A DNA stretch of 8,596 nucleotides from an uncultured Dehalococcoidia bacterium (GCA_903890885.1 CAITCX010000412.1:1-8596), one strand, 5' to 3'. Positions 1 through 5,430 are shown, counted from the stretch's first letter. The notes: a model not told the origin generated them from the sequence alone. Made by a program: numbers and translations.

Positions 1-344
1 ACGGGGATGGAACCAGTACCGGTACCACCGCCCATGCCGGCAGCTACAAAGACCATATCAGCTCCGGCGACTACCTGAGAGATCTCATCGCGGCTTTCTT
101 CAGCAGCTTTGGTACCGATGCTGGGATCTCCACCGGCGCCGAGACCACGGGTGACTCTTTCTCCCAACTGGAAGCGTACGGGGGCCTCTGTGATAGCCAG
201 GGCCTGGGCATCCGTGTTCATTGCAATGAACTCAACGCCTCTGATCTCATCCCTGACCATGCGGGTGATGGCGTTAGAACCGCCGCCGCCCATACCGATG
301 ACCTTGATTTTTGCCGGGTTCTGCATGAAACTAGATTTTGCCAT
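1..344 (-). CDS. ftsZ: Cell division protein FtsZ, N-terminal part (gene cut by the left window edge)
   Basis: FtsZ is the tubulin-like GTPase that polymerises into the cytokinetic Z ring at mid-cell. Reading leftwards from the ATG at 344-342 gives 114 complete codons. The protein begins MAKSSFMQNPAKIKVIGMGG, with the Gly-rich nucleotide-binding loop (GMGGGGSN, about residues 17-24). FIAMNTDAQAL follows at about 39-49, and the tubulin/FtsZ signature GGGTGTG at about 105-111, so the call is secure. The residues after the signature are SIPV where AAPV is commonest; this looks like lineage variation. The start is fixed by a strong AAGGAG five bases upstream inside a purine-only stretch. It is the last visible gene of the mraZ-rsmH-ftsA-ftsZ run, 42 bp after ftsA, and is probably co-transcribed. 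The rest of the GTPase domain, the C-terminal domain and the FtsA-binding tail lie outside the window. Confidence 0.97.
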   Translation of the reverse strand, partial: MAKSSFMQNPAKIKVIGMGGGGSNAITRMVRDEIRGVEFIAMNTDAQALAITEAPVRFQLGERVTRGLGAGGDPSIGTKAAEESRDEISQVVAGADMVFVAAGMGGGTGTGSIP

Positions 345-368
345 TTGCTCTCCTTCCTTCTTCCCTTA
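345..368 (-). promoter_or_regulatory. Strong ribosome binding region of ftsZ
   Basis: On the minus strand the 20 bases at 367-348 are all purines and contain AAGGAG (350-355), five bases from the ftsZ ATG, preceded by further GGAA repeats. This is the richest Shine-Dalgarno region in the operon. It fits the need for much more FtsZ than FtsA. The remainder of the ftsA-ftsZ gap is AT-rich and shows no clear promoter. Confidence 0.75.
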
Positions 369-386
369 TTTTTACATTGGTTGTGT

Positions 387-1616
387 TTATTTTCGATTAA
401 ATAATTTCTTCAGGCGTGAAACCAGGCTGAAGACACGCAGGAAACCCAGACGTTTGCTTTGCCAGAGAGGAGGCGCATCCTGCTTGGCTGCCCACAGGAC
501 CAGGCCTACGGCGGTGGCGTAAGCTGGATCGTGCAGGCGTTCGGGCAGTCCAGCCAAATTATTCGGAGCGCCTATTCTGACTGGCAGGTGTACCATATCG
601 CGAGCCAGGGCATCAATACCTGACATGTTTGAGCTGCCACCGGTGAAAACCAGGCCGGAGGGAACAAGTTGTTCGTAATCCGTCTGGGGCAATTCCAGCA
701 TGACCAACCTTACAATTTCTTCAATTCGGGCGCGGACAATATCGCAAAGGTCCTGGTAAGACACACCATGACCATCCTGCAGCATTTCCTGCGGAGTCTG
801 CTTCTTATTGCCTTCATAGACCGGCATTACACTGGCGTAGCGTTTCTTCATATCTTCAGCAATATCAAATGGCAGGCCCAGACCCATGGCGATATCACGC
901 GTGAGTTGATACCCGGCTACTGGCAAAACGGCGGTGTGCCAGATGGCGCCGTCGCGAAAAATGGCAACGTCAGTGGTGCCACCACCAATATCGGCCAAGA
1001 TCACGCCGGATTGTTTCTCTTCCTCGGTTAATACTGCCTCGCTGGACGCCAGTGGTTCCAGCACGACGTCTTCAACTTCTACTCCGACGCTGCGGACGCA
1101 TTTGATAACGTTTTGGACGGAAGTGACGGCGGTAGTAATAATATGAGTTTCGACATCCAGGCGCTGACCGCGCATGCCTACAGGGTTTTTAACGCCGGGT
1201 TGGCCGTCGACAGCAAAGCCCCTGGGAATAATATGCAGCAATTTTCTGTCTGCCGGGACCTGGATGTTCTGCGATGTTTTTATAACCCTTTTCAAATCAT
1301 CTGAGCGTACCAGTCGATCGCCATTATTAATGGAGACAGCGCCGCGGTTATTGACGGAGGTGATATGCCGCCCGGTTACACCGATATAGGCGGACTCGAT
1401 CTTGCGACTGCTCATCAGTTCGGCCTTTCTGACCGAGGCTTGAATGGATTGAGCGGCTTCTTTGACATTGACTACCAGTCCCTTATGCATGCCAGTCGAT
1501 GGGGCGATACCGATGCCGATAATGCGCAGGTGTCCGGATTCCTCCACATTAGCAGTAATAGTGCATATTTTAGTAGTGCCTACATCGATGGCTGTCACAA
1601 TACCGTGCTTTTTCAT
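387..1616 (-). CDS. ftsA: Cell division protein FtsA, actin-like membrane anchor of the Z ring
   Basis: FtsA is an actin-fold ATPase that tethers FtsZ filaments to the inner face of the membrane and recruits later division proteins. The 409-residue product is of normal length. It has the phosphate-1 motif (AIDVGTTKICTI, residues 9-20), an SHS2/1C region at about 85-165, the phosphate-2 motif (ILADIGGGTTDVAIF, 206-220) and the adenosine motif (VFTGGSSNMSG, 323-333). The C-terminal 20 or so residues (388-408) alternate hydrophobic and basic side chains (FLRVF, LVSRLKKLF). This is the amphipathic helix that inserts FtsA into the membrane, so the anchor is intact. The ATG at 1616 has GAGGAG (1622-1627) five bases upstream. 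It lies 24 bp after rsmH and 42 bp before ftsZ. In most walled bacteria several mur/fts genes separate rsmH from ftsA; here none do. Confidence 0.96.
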   Translation of the reverse strand: MKKHGIVTAIDVGTTKICTITANVEESGHLRIIGIGIAPSTGMHKGLVVNVKEAAQSIQASVRKAELMSSRKIESAYIGVTGRHITSVNNRGAVSINNGDRLVRSDDLKRVIKTSQNIQVPADRKLLHIIPRGFAVDGQPGVKNPVGMRGQRLDVETHIITTAVTSVQNVIKCVRSVGVEVEDVVLEPLASSEAVLTEEEKQSGVILADIGGGTTDVAIFRDGAIWHTAVLPVAGYQLTRDIAMGLGLPFDIAEDMKKRYASVMPVYEGNKKQTPQEMLQDGHGVSYQDLCDIVRARIEEIVRLVMLELPQTDYEQLVPSGLVFTGGSSNMSGIDALARDMVHLPVRIGAPNNLAGLPERLHDPAYATAVGLVLWAAKQDAPPLWQSKRLGFLRVFSLVSRLKKLFNRK

Positions 1617-1640
1617 GGCCGCTCCTCAATTAATTCCTGG

Positions 1641-2726
1641 TTATTTTTGATGTCCCGTGGGCTTATTGTGCTGCATGGAGAGAAATGTCTTGCGTAATTT
1701 TTCTATCAAACCGGGTCTTCTCCAGTGCCCGGTGACAATGCCGACTGAGCAGTTTAACTGTTCCGCAGCTTCTTCATACTGCTGGGTCGGAGTTATAATG
1801 CGTTCCGCTCCCCGTAATTTGGCACTGCGGCTGCGGGGGTTCATCTCGGTTTCGGCAAAGGCGGGAGTGATAATCCGTCGCGTGATGATTTTTAAATTGG
1901 CCTTGTGCCCACAGACGCACTTCAGAACTTCGGGCGGGCAGAGACAGTCTTTAGATTCTTTCTGGAAGAAATGCTTGACGATGCGGTCTTCCAGAGAATG
2001 ATAGCTGATGACCACGATCTTACCGCCGAATCCCAGGAGACTCACGGCTTGACTCAAAGCCGACTCCAGATTTTCCATCTCGTGGTTGACCACGATGCGG
2101 AGGGCCTGGAAGGTGCGGGTGGCGGGGTGTATCTTGCCATGGCGGCCGCCTGTAGCTTGTTCAATTATTTCGGCCAGTTGTCCGGTAGTATGGATAGGCC
2201 GTTTTTGTACGATATATCTGGCGATCTGGCGGCTGTGAATTTCTTCACCGTAAGTCTTAATGATACGGGCCAACTCGATTTCCGGGTAGGTGTTCACTAT
2301 ATCGGCTGCGGTGGTGCGCTGGGTAGGGCTGAAGCGCATGTCCAGCGGCGCATCGTGCTGGAAACTGAAGCCGCGTCCATCTTCCTCTAATTGTGGGGAG
2401 GCCAGACCCAGATCAAAAAGGATACCGTGTACCGGGAAGAAATCCAGCTTAACGCAGATATCCCGCAAATTTACAAAATTATCGTTGACTATCAATACGG
2501 ACTTATCAAAGGATTTAAGCTTGTTTTCTGATCTCTGAACAGCGTCCGGATCAGCATCGATACCCAGAAGCTGGCCGCCCGGGAAGCTGTGTTCCAGGAT
2601 GGCCTGGGAATGGCCACCGGAACCCAGGGTACAGTCGATATAACGACCACCCGGCAGGACTCCGAGGGTTTCTATTACCTCGCGGGATAAGACTGGGATA
2701 TGGGTTGTTTTAACCAGGCTACCCAT
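1641..2726 (-). CDS. rsmH: 16S rRNA (cytosine(1402)-N(4))-methyltransferase RsmH (MraW)
   Basis: RsmH transfers a methyl group from S-adenosylmethionine to N4 of C1402 in the 16S rRNA decoding centre. The 361-residue product opens with HIPVLSREVIETL. It has the SAM-binding motif YIDCTLGSGGHS (29-40), the family signatures FDLGLASPQLEEDGRGFS (104-121) and HDAPLDMRF (124-132), FQALRIVVNHE (206-216), VISYHSLEDRIVKHFF (239-254) and NPRSRSAKLR (296-305). A cysteine-rich segment (C261, C263, C270, C272) occupies the loop after the SLEDR motif. Most RsmH proteins end near residue 310; this one carries about 50 further residues of unknown role. The ATG shares its A with the mraZ stop codon (TAATG), and GGAG (2735-2738) lies eight bases upstream inside mraZ, so translation is probably coupled. 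The next gene is ftsA, 24 bp on. Confidence 0.97.
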   Translation of the reverse strand: MGSLVKTTHIPVLSREVIETLGVLPGGRYIDCTLGSGGHSQAILEHSFPGGQLLGIDADPDAVQRSENKLKSFDKSVLIVNDNFVNLRDICVKLDFFPVHGILFDLGLASPQLEEDGRGFSFQHDAPLDMRFSPTQRTTAADIVNTYPEIELARIIKTYGEEIHSRQIARYIVQKRPIHTTGQLAEIIEQATGGRHGKIHPATRTFQALRIVVNHEMENLESALSQAVSLLGFGGKIVVISYHSLEDRIVKHFFQKESKDCLCPPEVLKCVCGHKANLKIITRRIITPAFAETEMNPRSRSAKLRGAERIITPTQQYEEAAEQLNCSVGIVTGHWRRPGLIEKLRKTFLSMQHNKPTGHQK

Positions 2727-3157
2727 TAGCGCATCTCCATTGTCTCTATAGTATGATATGCTTGCTGTTGACTATCGGATCTTTCAGTTGCCCACTGTTC
2801 CTTGCTCCAGATTTCAATAGAGGTGTTGACTCCGGTAACTACCACGTCACCGGTGATTCCGGCGTGCTGGCGCAGATGCGCAGGAACAATAATGCGACCT
2901 TGAGCGTCCATTTCCGCGCTGAAAGCGGTGGCGAAAACCGCGCGGTTGAGTTTACGTAACTTACTGGGTAAAAGAGGGCCCGCGGTTAGAGCATCGGCTA
3001 TTTTCTTCCATTCCGAGGCTGGATAGAGGGTAATGCAATTTTCCATACCGGGAGTGAGAACCATTCCGTCCTTTTTCAGTTCTTCAGTTCTGAATTTAGG
3101 AGGAATTGGTACCCTGCCTTTTTCATCCACCCGGTACTCAAATTCGCCGATAAACAT
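2726..3157 (-). CDS. mraZ: Transcriptional regulator MraZ, first gene of the division cluster
   Basis: MraZ is a small AbrB-like DNA-binding protein that forms ring-shaped oligomers and represses its own division-cluster promoter. The product has two copies of the fold with the hallmark DXXXR motif: DEKGR at 11-15 and DAQGR at 84-88. The chosen ATG gives MFIGEFEYRVDEKGR and 143 residues, the usual family start and length. An in-frame TTG at 3175 and GTGs at 3172 and 3169 would add up to six residues. The Shine-Dalgarno-like GGTGGTGA (3166-3173) sits eight bases before the ATG, and the predicted transcription start is near 3184, so the longer forms are unlikely. The stop codon overlaps the rsmH start by one base. 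TGG-type repeats just upstream suggest autoregulation. Confidence 0.95.
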   Translation of the reverse strand: MFIGEFEYRVDEKGRVPIPPKFRTEELKKDGMVLTPGMENCITLYPASEWKKIADALTAGPLLPSKLRKLNRAVFATAFSAEMDAQGRIIVPAHLRQHAGITGDVVVTGVNTSIEIWSKEQWATERSDSQQQAYHTIETMEMR

Positions 3158-3165
3158 GGGACAAC

Positions 3166-3173
3166 TCACCACC
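3166..3173 (-). promoter_or_regulatory. Ribosome binding site that fixes the mraZ start
   Basis: GGTGGTGA on the minus strand matches seven of eight bases of the extended Shine-Dalgarno GGAGGTGA and is eight bases from the ATG at 3157. It lies downstream of the TTG codon at 3175, which argues for the 143-residue MraZ. It overlaps the third predicted MraZ repeat. Confidence 0.6.
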
Positions 3174-3191
3174 AATACCCACTTTCTACCA
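3167..3191 (-). promoter_or_regulatory. Predicted MraZ operator: three TGG[GT]N repeats with 10-bp period
   Basis: Reading the minus strand, TGGTA (3191-3187), TGGGT (3181-3177) and TGGTG (3171-3167) are direct repeats separated by exactly five bases. This matches the TGGGN-N5-TGGGN-N5-TGGGN arrangement known for E. coli MraZ, although two of the three repeats have T at the fourth position. The array runs from the last base of the -10 box to the mraZ ribosome binding site, so bound MraZ would cover the transcription start. That predicts simple autorepression of the whole division operon. Confidence 0.7.
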
Positions 3192-3218
3192 TTTTAGTCT
3201 TTTACCAGCATTTGTCAA
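3191..3218 (-). promoter_or_regulatory. Predicted sigma-70-type promoter of mraZ and the division operon
   Basis: On the minus strand a perfect -35 hexamer TTGACA (3218-3213) is followed after 16 bp by TAAAAT (3196-3191), five of six matches to the -10 consensus. Transcription would begin near 3184, giving a leader of about 27 nt before the mraZ ATG. This is the best promoter-like match I found in the window and is correctly placed for the four-gene operon. Confidence 0.8.
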
Positions 3219-3228
3219 TACCCTATTC

Positions 3229-3258
3229 ACGGTATTTCTATAGAAAACGGTAATTACC
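3229..3258. repeat. Two adjacent palindromes with flanking ACGGTA direct repeats
   Basis: TTTCTATAGAAA (3235-3246) is a perfect 12-bp palindrome and GGTAATTACC (3249-3258) a perfect 10-bp palindrome. Their centres are 13 bp apart. ACGGTA occurs at 3229-3234 and again at 3247-3252, 18 bp apart and flanking the first palindrome. The block ends 11 bp upstream of the mraZ -35 hexamer, a normal place for an activator or second repressor. The binding protein is unknown. Confidence 0.5.
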
Positions 3259-3267
3259 TAGTAATAA

Positions 3268-3294
3268 CCCTTCCCCCTATAGTCCCCCCTTCCC
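3268..3294 (-). other. C-rich mirror tract; potential G-quadruplex on the minus strand
   Basis: The plus strand has C runs of 3, 5, 6 and 3 bases (3268-3270, 3273-3277, 3284-3289, 3292-3294) separated by TT, TATAGT and TT. On the minus strand this satisfies the four-G-tract rule with loops of 2, 6 and 2. The layout is nearly mirror-symmetric about the central TATAGT. It lies about 50-75 bp upstream of the mraZ -35 box and codes for nothing I recognise. Confidence 0.55.
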
Positions 3295-3405
3295 TGTCTG
3301 GCCCTCAGTAATGAATGATTCTGGGTATTGGCAGCATTGGAGTGGGCTACACAGGAACAATGGGGGCAACTGACTTACCACATTCCAGAGTTTGAAATAA
3401 GGTGA

Positions 3406-3457
3406 GGAATTGTGGAATAATTTCAGAGATGTGAGATCAAGAGGATTCCAAAATTCC
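3406..3457. repeat. Imperfect inverted repeat, 12 of 13 base pairs, 26-base loop
   Basis: GGAATTGTGGAAT (3406-3418) pairs with ATTCCAAAATTCC (3445-3457) with a single G/A mismatch in the middle. Further ATTCCAG or CTGGAA words occur at 3382-3388, 3453-3459 and 3488-3493, so several alternative pairings are possible. It could be an RNA fold or a multi-site operator; no function is assigned. Confidence 0.5.
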
Positions 3458-3570
3458 AGTACTGAAAATGGGTTGGTAACAGTCTTTCTGGAAAATAAGC
3501 AAAATTGAAAATTAACTGCTGGCAACCGGGCAGTATAAAGAAGGGTTTTTCAACGATAGGCGGGCAAAGT

Positions 3571-3600
3571 TTGGCGGAAAAGGCCCGATTATGGTAAAAT
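3571..3600 (+). promoter_or_regulatory. Predicted promoter of the mogA-trmD-rplS genes
   Basis: TTGGCG (3571-3576, four of six matches) is followed after 18 bp by TAAAAT (3595-3600, five of six). Transcription would begin near 3607, downstream of the GTG at 3604, supporting translation from the GTG at 3634. The match is moderate. Confidence 0.5.
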
Positions 3601-3633
3601 ATAGTGCGTTTTGGTATTAACGCGGGTGTAACT

Positions 3634-4137
3634 GTGATCAAATTTGGAATATTGACGATCAGCGATAAGGGATCGCGAGGCGAACGGTACGACGGCAGCG
3701 GGGCGGCTATTCAGGATAGAGTGGCCCTTATGAATGGCCGAGTCGTGCGTTATGACATCGTGCCGGATGAAATAGACATTATCCGTAACCGCCTGATTGA
3801 ATGGGCGGACTCCGGAGATGTGGATGTGGTATTAACTACCGGAGGGACAGGATTAGGCCTGCGGGATGTTACCCCGGAAGCTACCGCGCCTATTCTGGAT
3901 AAACTGGTGCCGGGCATAGCGGAAGCCATGAGAATCGAGACTTTCGGTAAAACATCAAGCTCGATACTTTCTCGAGCAGTGGCCGGGGTCAGAAAGAAAT
4001 GTTTGATTGTCAATATGCCTGGCAGTCCTGCCGGGGTGCGTGAGTGCCTGGAGGTAATCGTTCCGGCTATCACCCATGCCTTTGAAATGATTACAGGGAT
4101 TGTTACCGAACATAAACCTGAAACCCATAAGGGTTAA
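3634..4137 (+). CDS. mogA: MogA/MoaB-family molybdopterin adenylyltransferase
   Basis: Proteins of this family bind molybdopterin and adenylate it with ATP before molybdenum is inserted, a late cytoplasmic step of molybdenum cofactor synthesis. The 167-residue product starts MIKFGILTISDKGSRGERYD. It has the molybdopterin-binding motif TTGGTGLGLRDVTPEAT (68-84) and the NMPGSPAG motif (127-134) typical of MogA. MogA and MoaB proteins are hard to separate by sequence, so the exact name is tentative. I chose the GTG at 3634, with GGGTG (3624-3628) five bases upstream. An in-frame GTG at 3604 would add ten residues unlike the family and lies before the predicted transcription start. It is the first gene of a rightward set and ends five bases before trmD, so the two are surely co-transcribed although their functions are unrelated. 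Confidence 0.9.
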   Translation: MIKFGILTISDKGSRGERYDGSGAAIQDRVALMNGRVVRYDIVPDEIDIIRNRLIEWADSGDVDVVLTTGGTGLGLRDVTPEATAPILDKLVPGIAEAMRIETFGKTSSSILSRAVAGVRKKCLIVNMPGSPAGVRECLEVIVPAITHAFEMITGIVTEHKPETHKG

Positions 4138-4142
4138 AGAAT

Positions 4143-4907
4143 TTGCGCATTGACATATTTAGCCTTTTTCCTGAGATGTTCGCCGGACCTTTCGGCAGCA
4201 GTATTCTGAAAAGGGCAGTTGACCAGGGAATAGTGAACTTTAACATTCATAATATCCGGGATTATACGCATGATAAGCATCACAGTGCGGATGATTACGC
4301 CTATGGTGGTGGGGCCGGCATGGTTATGAAACCTGAACCGGTCTTTGAAGCTGTCGAAACTGTCCAGGCCCAGGCCGGAGATATCATAAACAGGAAATGC
4401 TCTGTGATTTTGCTGACTCCGCAAGGCCGAAAATTAACACAGCAAGCAGCGGAAGAACTGGCGAAATATGATTGGTTATTATTGATATGCGGTCATTATG
4501 AAGGCGTGGATGAGCGTATCCGGGAACATCTTGCGACGGATGAAATAAGCATCGGTGATTATGTGTTAACGGGTGGAGAACTGGCGGCGATGGTAGTGAC
4601 AGATGCTGTGGTCAGGCTTTTGCCCGGCGTGCTGGGTTCCGGAGAATCGTTAATAAATGAATCTCATACCGGGGGATTACTGGAGTATCCCCATTATACC
4701 CGGCCAGAGGTCTTTCGAGACTGGTCAGTGCCGGAGATATTGACTTCAGGCAACCACGGTGAGATCGCAAAATGGCGGCGGCGGCAGTCCATTATAAGGA
4801 CCGCCCAGCGTCGACCGGATATATTGAAAATGGCAGAACTAAATAGTAAAGAGCAAGAAATAGTGGCTGATTTATCAACCCAAAAATTAGAGGAAAAAGG
4901 CGTTTAA
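4143..4907 (+). CDS. trmD: tRNA (guanine(37)-N(1))-methyltransferase TrmD
   Basis: TrmD methylates N1 of G37 next to the anticodon in a subset of tRNAs, which prevents +1 frameshifting; it is normally essential. The 254-residue protein matches the family length. It has the N-terminal FSLFPEMF (6-13), YGGGAGMVMKPEP (54-66) and the trefoil-knot SAM-binding segments LTPQGRKL (91-98), ICGHYEGVDER (115-125) and SIGDYVLTGGELA (136-148). YPHYTRPEVF follows at 182-191 and LTSGNHGEIAKWRRRQ at 200-215. R158 aligns with the catalytic-site Arg154 of E. coli TrmD, but the position of catalytic Asp169 is Glu173 here. Translation starts with TTG; TAAGGG lies nine bases upstream across the end of mogA, and no in-frame ATG or GTG gives a better start. 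In many bacteria trmD follows rpsP and rimM; here it follows mogA and only rplS is retained next to it. Confidence 0.96.
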   Translation: MRIDIFSLFPEMFAGPFGSSILKRAVDQGIVNFNIHNIRDYTHDKHHSADDYAYGGGAGMVMKPEPVFEAVETVQAQAGDIINRKCSVILLTPQGRKLTQQAAEELAKYDWLLLICGHYEGVDERIREHLATDEISIGDYVLTGGELAAMVVTDAVVRLLPGVLGSGESLINESHTGGLLEYPHYTRPEVFRDWSVPEILTSGNHGEIAKWRRRQSIIRTAQRRPDILKMAELNSKEQEIVADLSTQKLEEKGV

Positions 4908-4959
4908 CAGGGTCTCTGTCCAGGTTGATAGGCCGTCTAAAAAAATAGGGGGTTTTTAT

Positions 4960-5427
4960 ATGAACATCACGGATGTCAAAGAAGTCATTGCCAATCCTAA
5001 AATTCCGACTCTTTCTCCAGGTGACACGGTGAAAGTCAGGCAGAAAGTAGTTGAGGGTGAGAAGACCCGTATTCAGGCCTTCCAGGGAGTGGTAATCAAG
5101 GTGCACAACTGCGGGTCAGGCACCAGTTTCACCGTAAGAAGGATTTCTTACAGCGTCGGAGTGGAGAGGACTTTCCCGATCTACTCGCCCATGATTGAAG
5201 GCGTTGAAGTAGTTCGCCATGGTAAAGTGCGCCGCGCCAAACTGTATTATCTACGCGGCTTGAGCTCTCGCGCTTCTCGTTTGAAGGAAAAAAGAATCGA
5301 GAAATTTGGTGAAGACATTAAACCTGTGAAGCCGGAACCTGAAGCGGTTGCTCTGGATGCCGCTGCAGCACAGGCACCCGCCGTAGCTGCCCCGGTGGCC
5401 GAAACTCCAGTTACTGAAACCAAATAG
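4960..5427 (+). CDS. rplS: 50S ribosomal protein L19 with an extended Ala/Pro-rich C-terminal tail
   Basis: L19 binds 23S rRNA at the interface between the ribosomal subunits. The conserved core spans about residues 1-115: PGDTVKVRQKVVEGEKTRIQ (20-39), FQGVVIKV (41-48), TFTVRR-like SFTVRRISYSVGVERTFPIY (56-75) and the basic segment KVRRAKLYYLRG (89-100). The family is usually about 115 residues; this protein has 155. The extra 35-40 residues are rich in Ala, Pro, Val and Glu and look disordered. Similar low-complexity tails occur on ribosomal proteins in several phyla, and none of this tail is needed for the call. The ATG is preceded by AGGGGG (4947-4952) with seven bases spacing. It lies 52 bp after trmD, a widely conserved pairing, and is followed by a series of hairpins. 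Confidence 0.97.
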   Translation: MNITDVKEVIANPKIPTLSPGDTVKVRQKVVEGEKTRIQAFQGVVIKVHNCGSGTSFTVRRISYSVGVERTFPIYSPMIEGVEVVRHGKVRRAKLYYLRGLSSRASRLKEKRIEKFGEDIKPVKPEPEAVALDAAAAQAPAVAAPVAETPVTETK

Positions 5428-5430
5428 TCC

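Larger units (their letters stand above)
3182..3633. other. Divergent intergenic region between mraZ and mogA, no convincing gene
   Basis: About 450 bp separate the two divergent start codons. The left end carries the mraZ promoter and palindromes, and the right end the likely mogA promoter. The middle (3300-3530) has no ORF with family resemblance or a ribosome binding site, and I see no tRNA or recognisable structured RNA. It does contain an inverted second copy of the MraZ-box core (3322-3331), a cluster of TTCC/GGAA words (3382-3493) and a small hairpin (3515-3534, ACTGC pairing with GCAGT). An unannotated small RNA cannot be excluded. Confidence 0.7.

Noticed and set aside
109..522. Plus-strand frame of 137 codons opposite ftsZ and ftsA
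   Set aside because: It lies antisense to two clearly conserved genes, resembles no family and crosses their junction; a shadow frame.
3315..3395. Plus-strand 26-codon frame starting MILGIGSIGVGYTGTMG, which at first looks like a nucleotide-binding N-terminus
   Set aside because: It is too short, has no ribosome binding site, and the Gly pattern does not match a real Rossmann motif.
3277..3525. Minus-strand frame of 82 codons in the mraZ-mogA gap
   Set aside because: Its composition is low-complexity and Phe/Pro/Ser-rich, it ends in the C-rich tract, it has no family resemblance, and it overlaps another equally unconvincing frame.
3515..3534. Hairpin followed on the minus strand by a T-rich stretch, considered as a terminator
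   Set aside because: No minus-strand gene ends here; the upstream minus-strand sequence is antisense to mogA, so there is no transcript for it to end.
3604..3633. GTG at 3604 as an alternative mogA start
   Set aside because: It adds ten residues unlike the family, lacks a ribosome binding site and precedes the predicted transcription start near 3607.
3423..3641. Minus-strand frame of 72 codons overlapping the mogA start
   Set aside because: It runs antisense into the mogA start and promoter, with no recognisable protein features.
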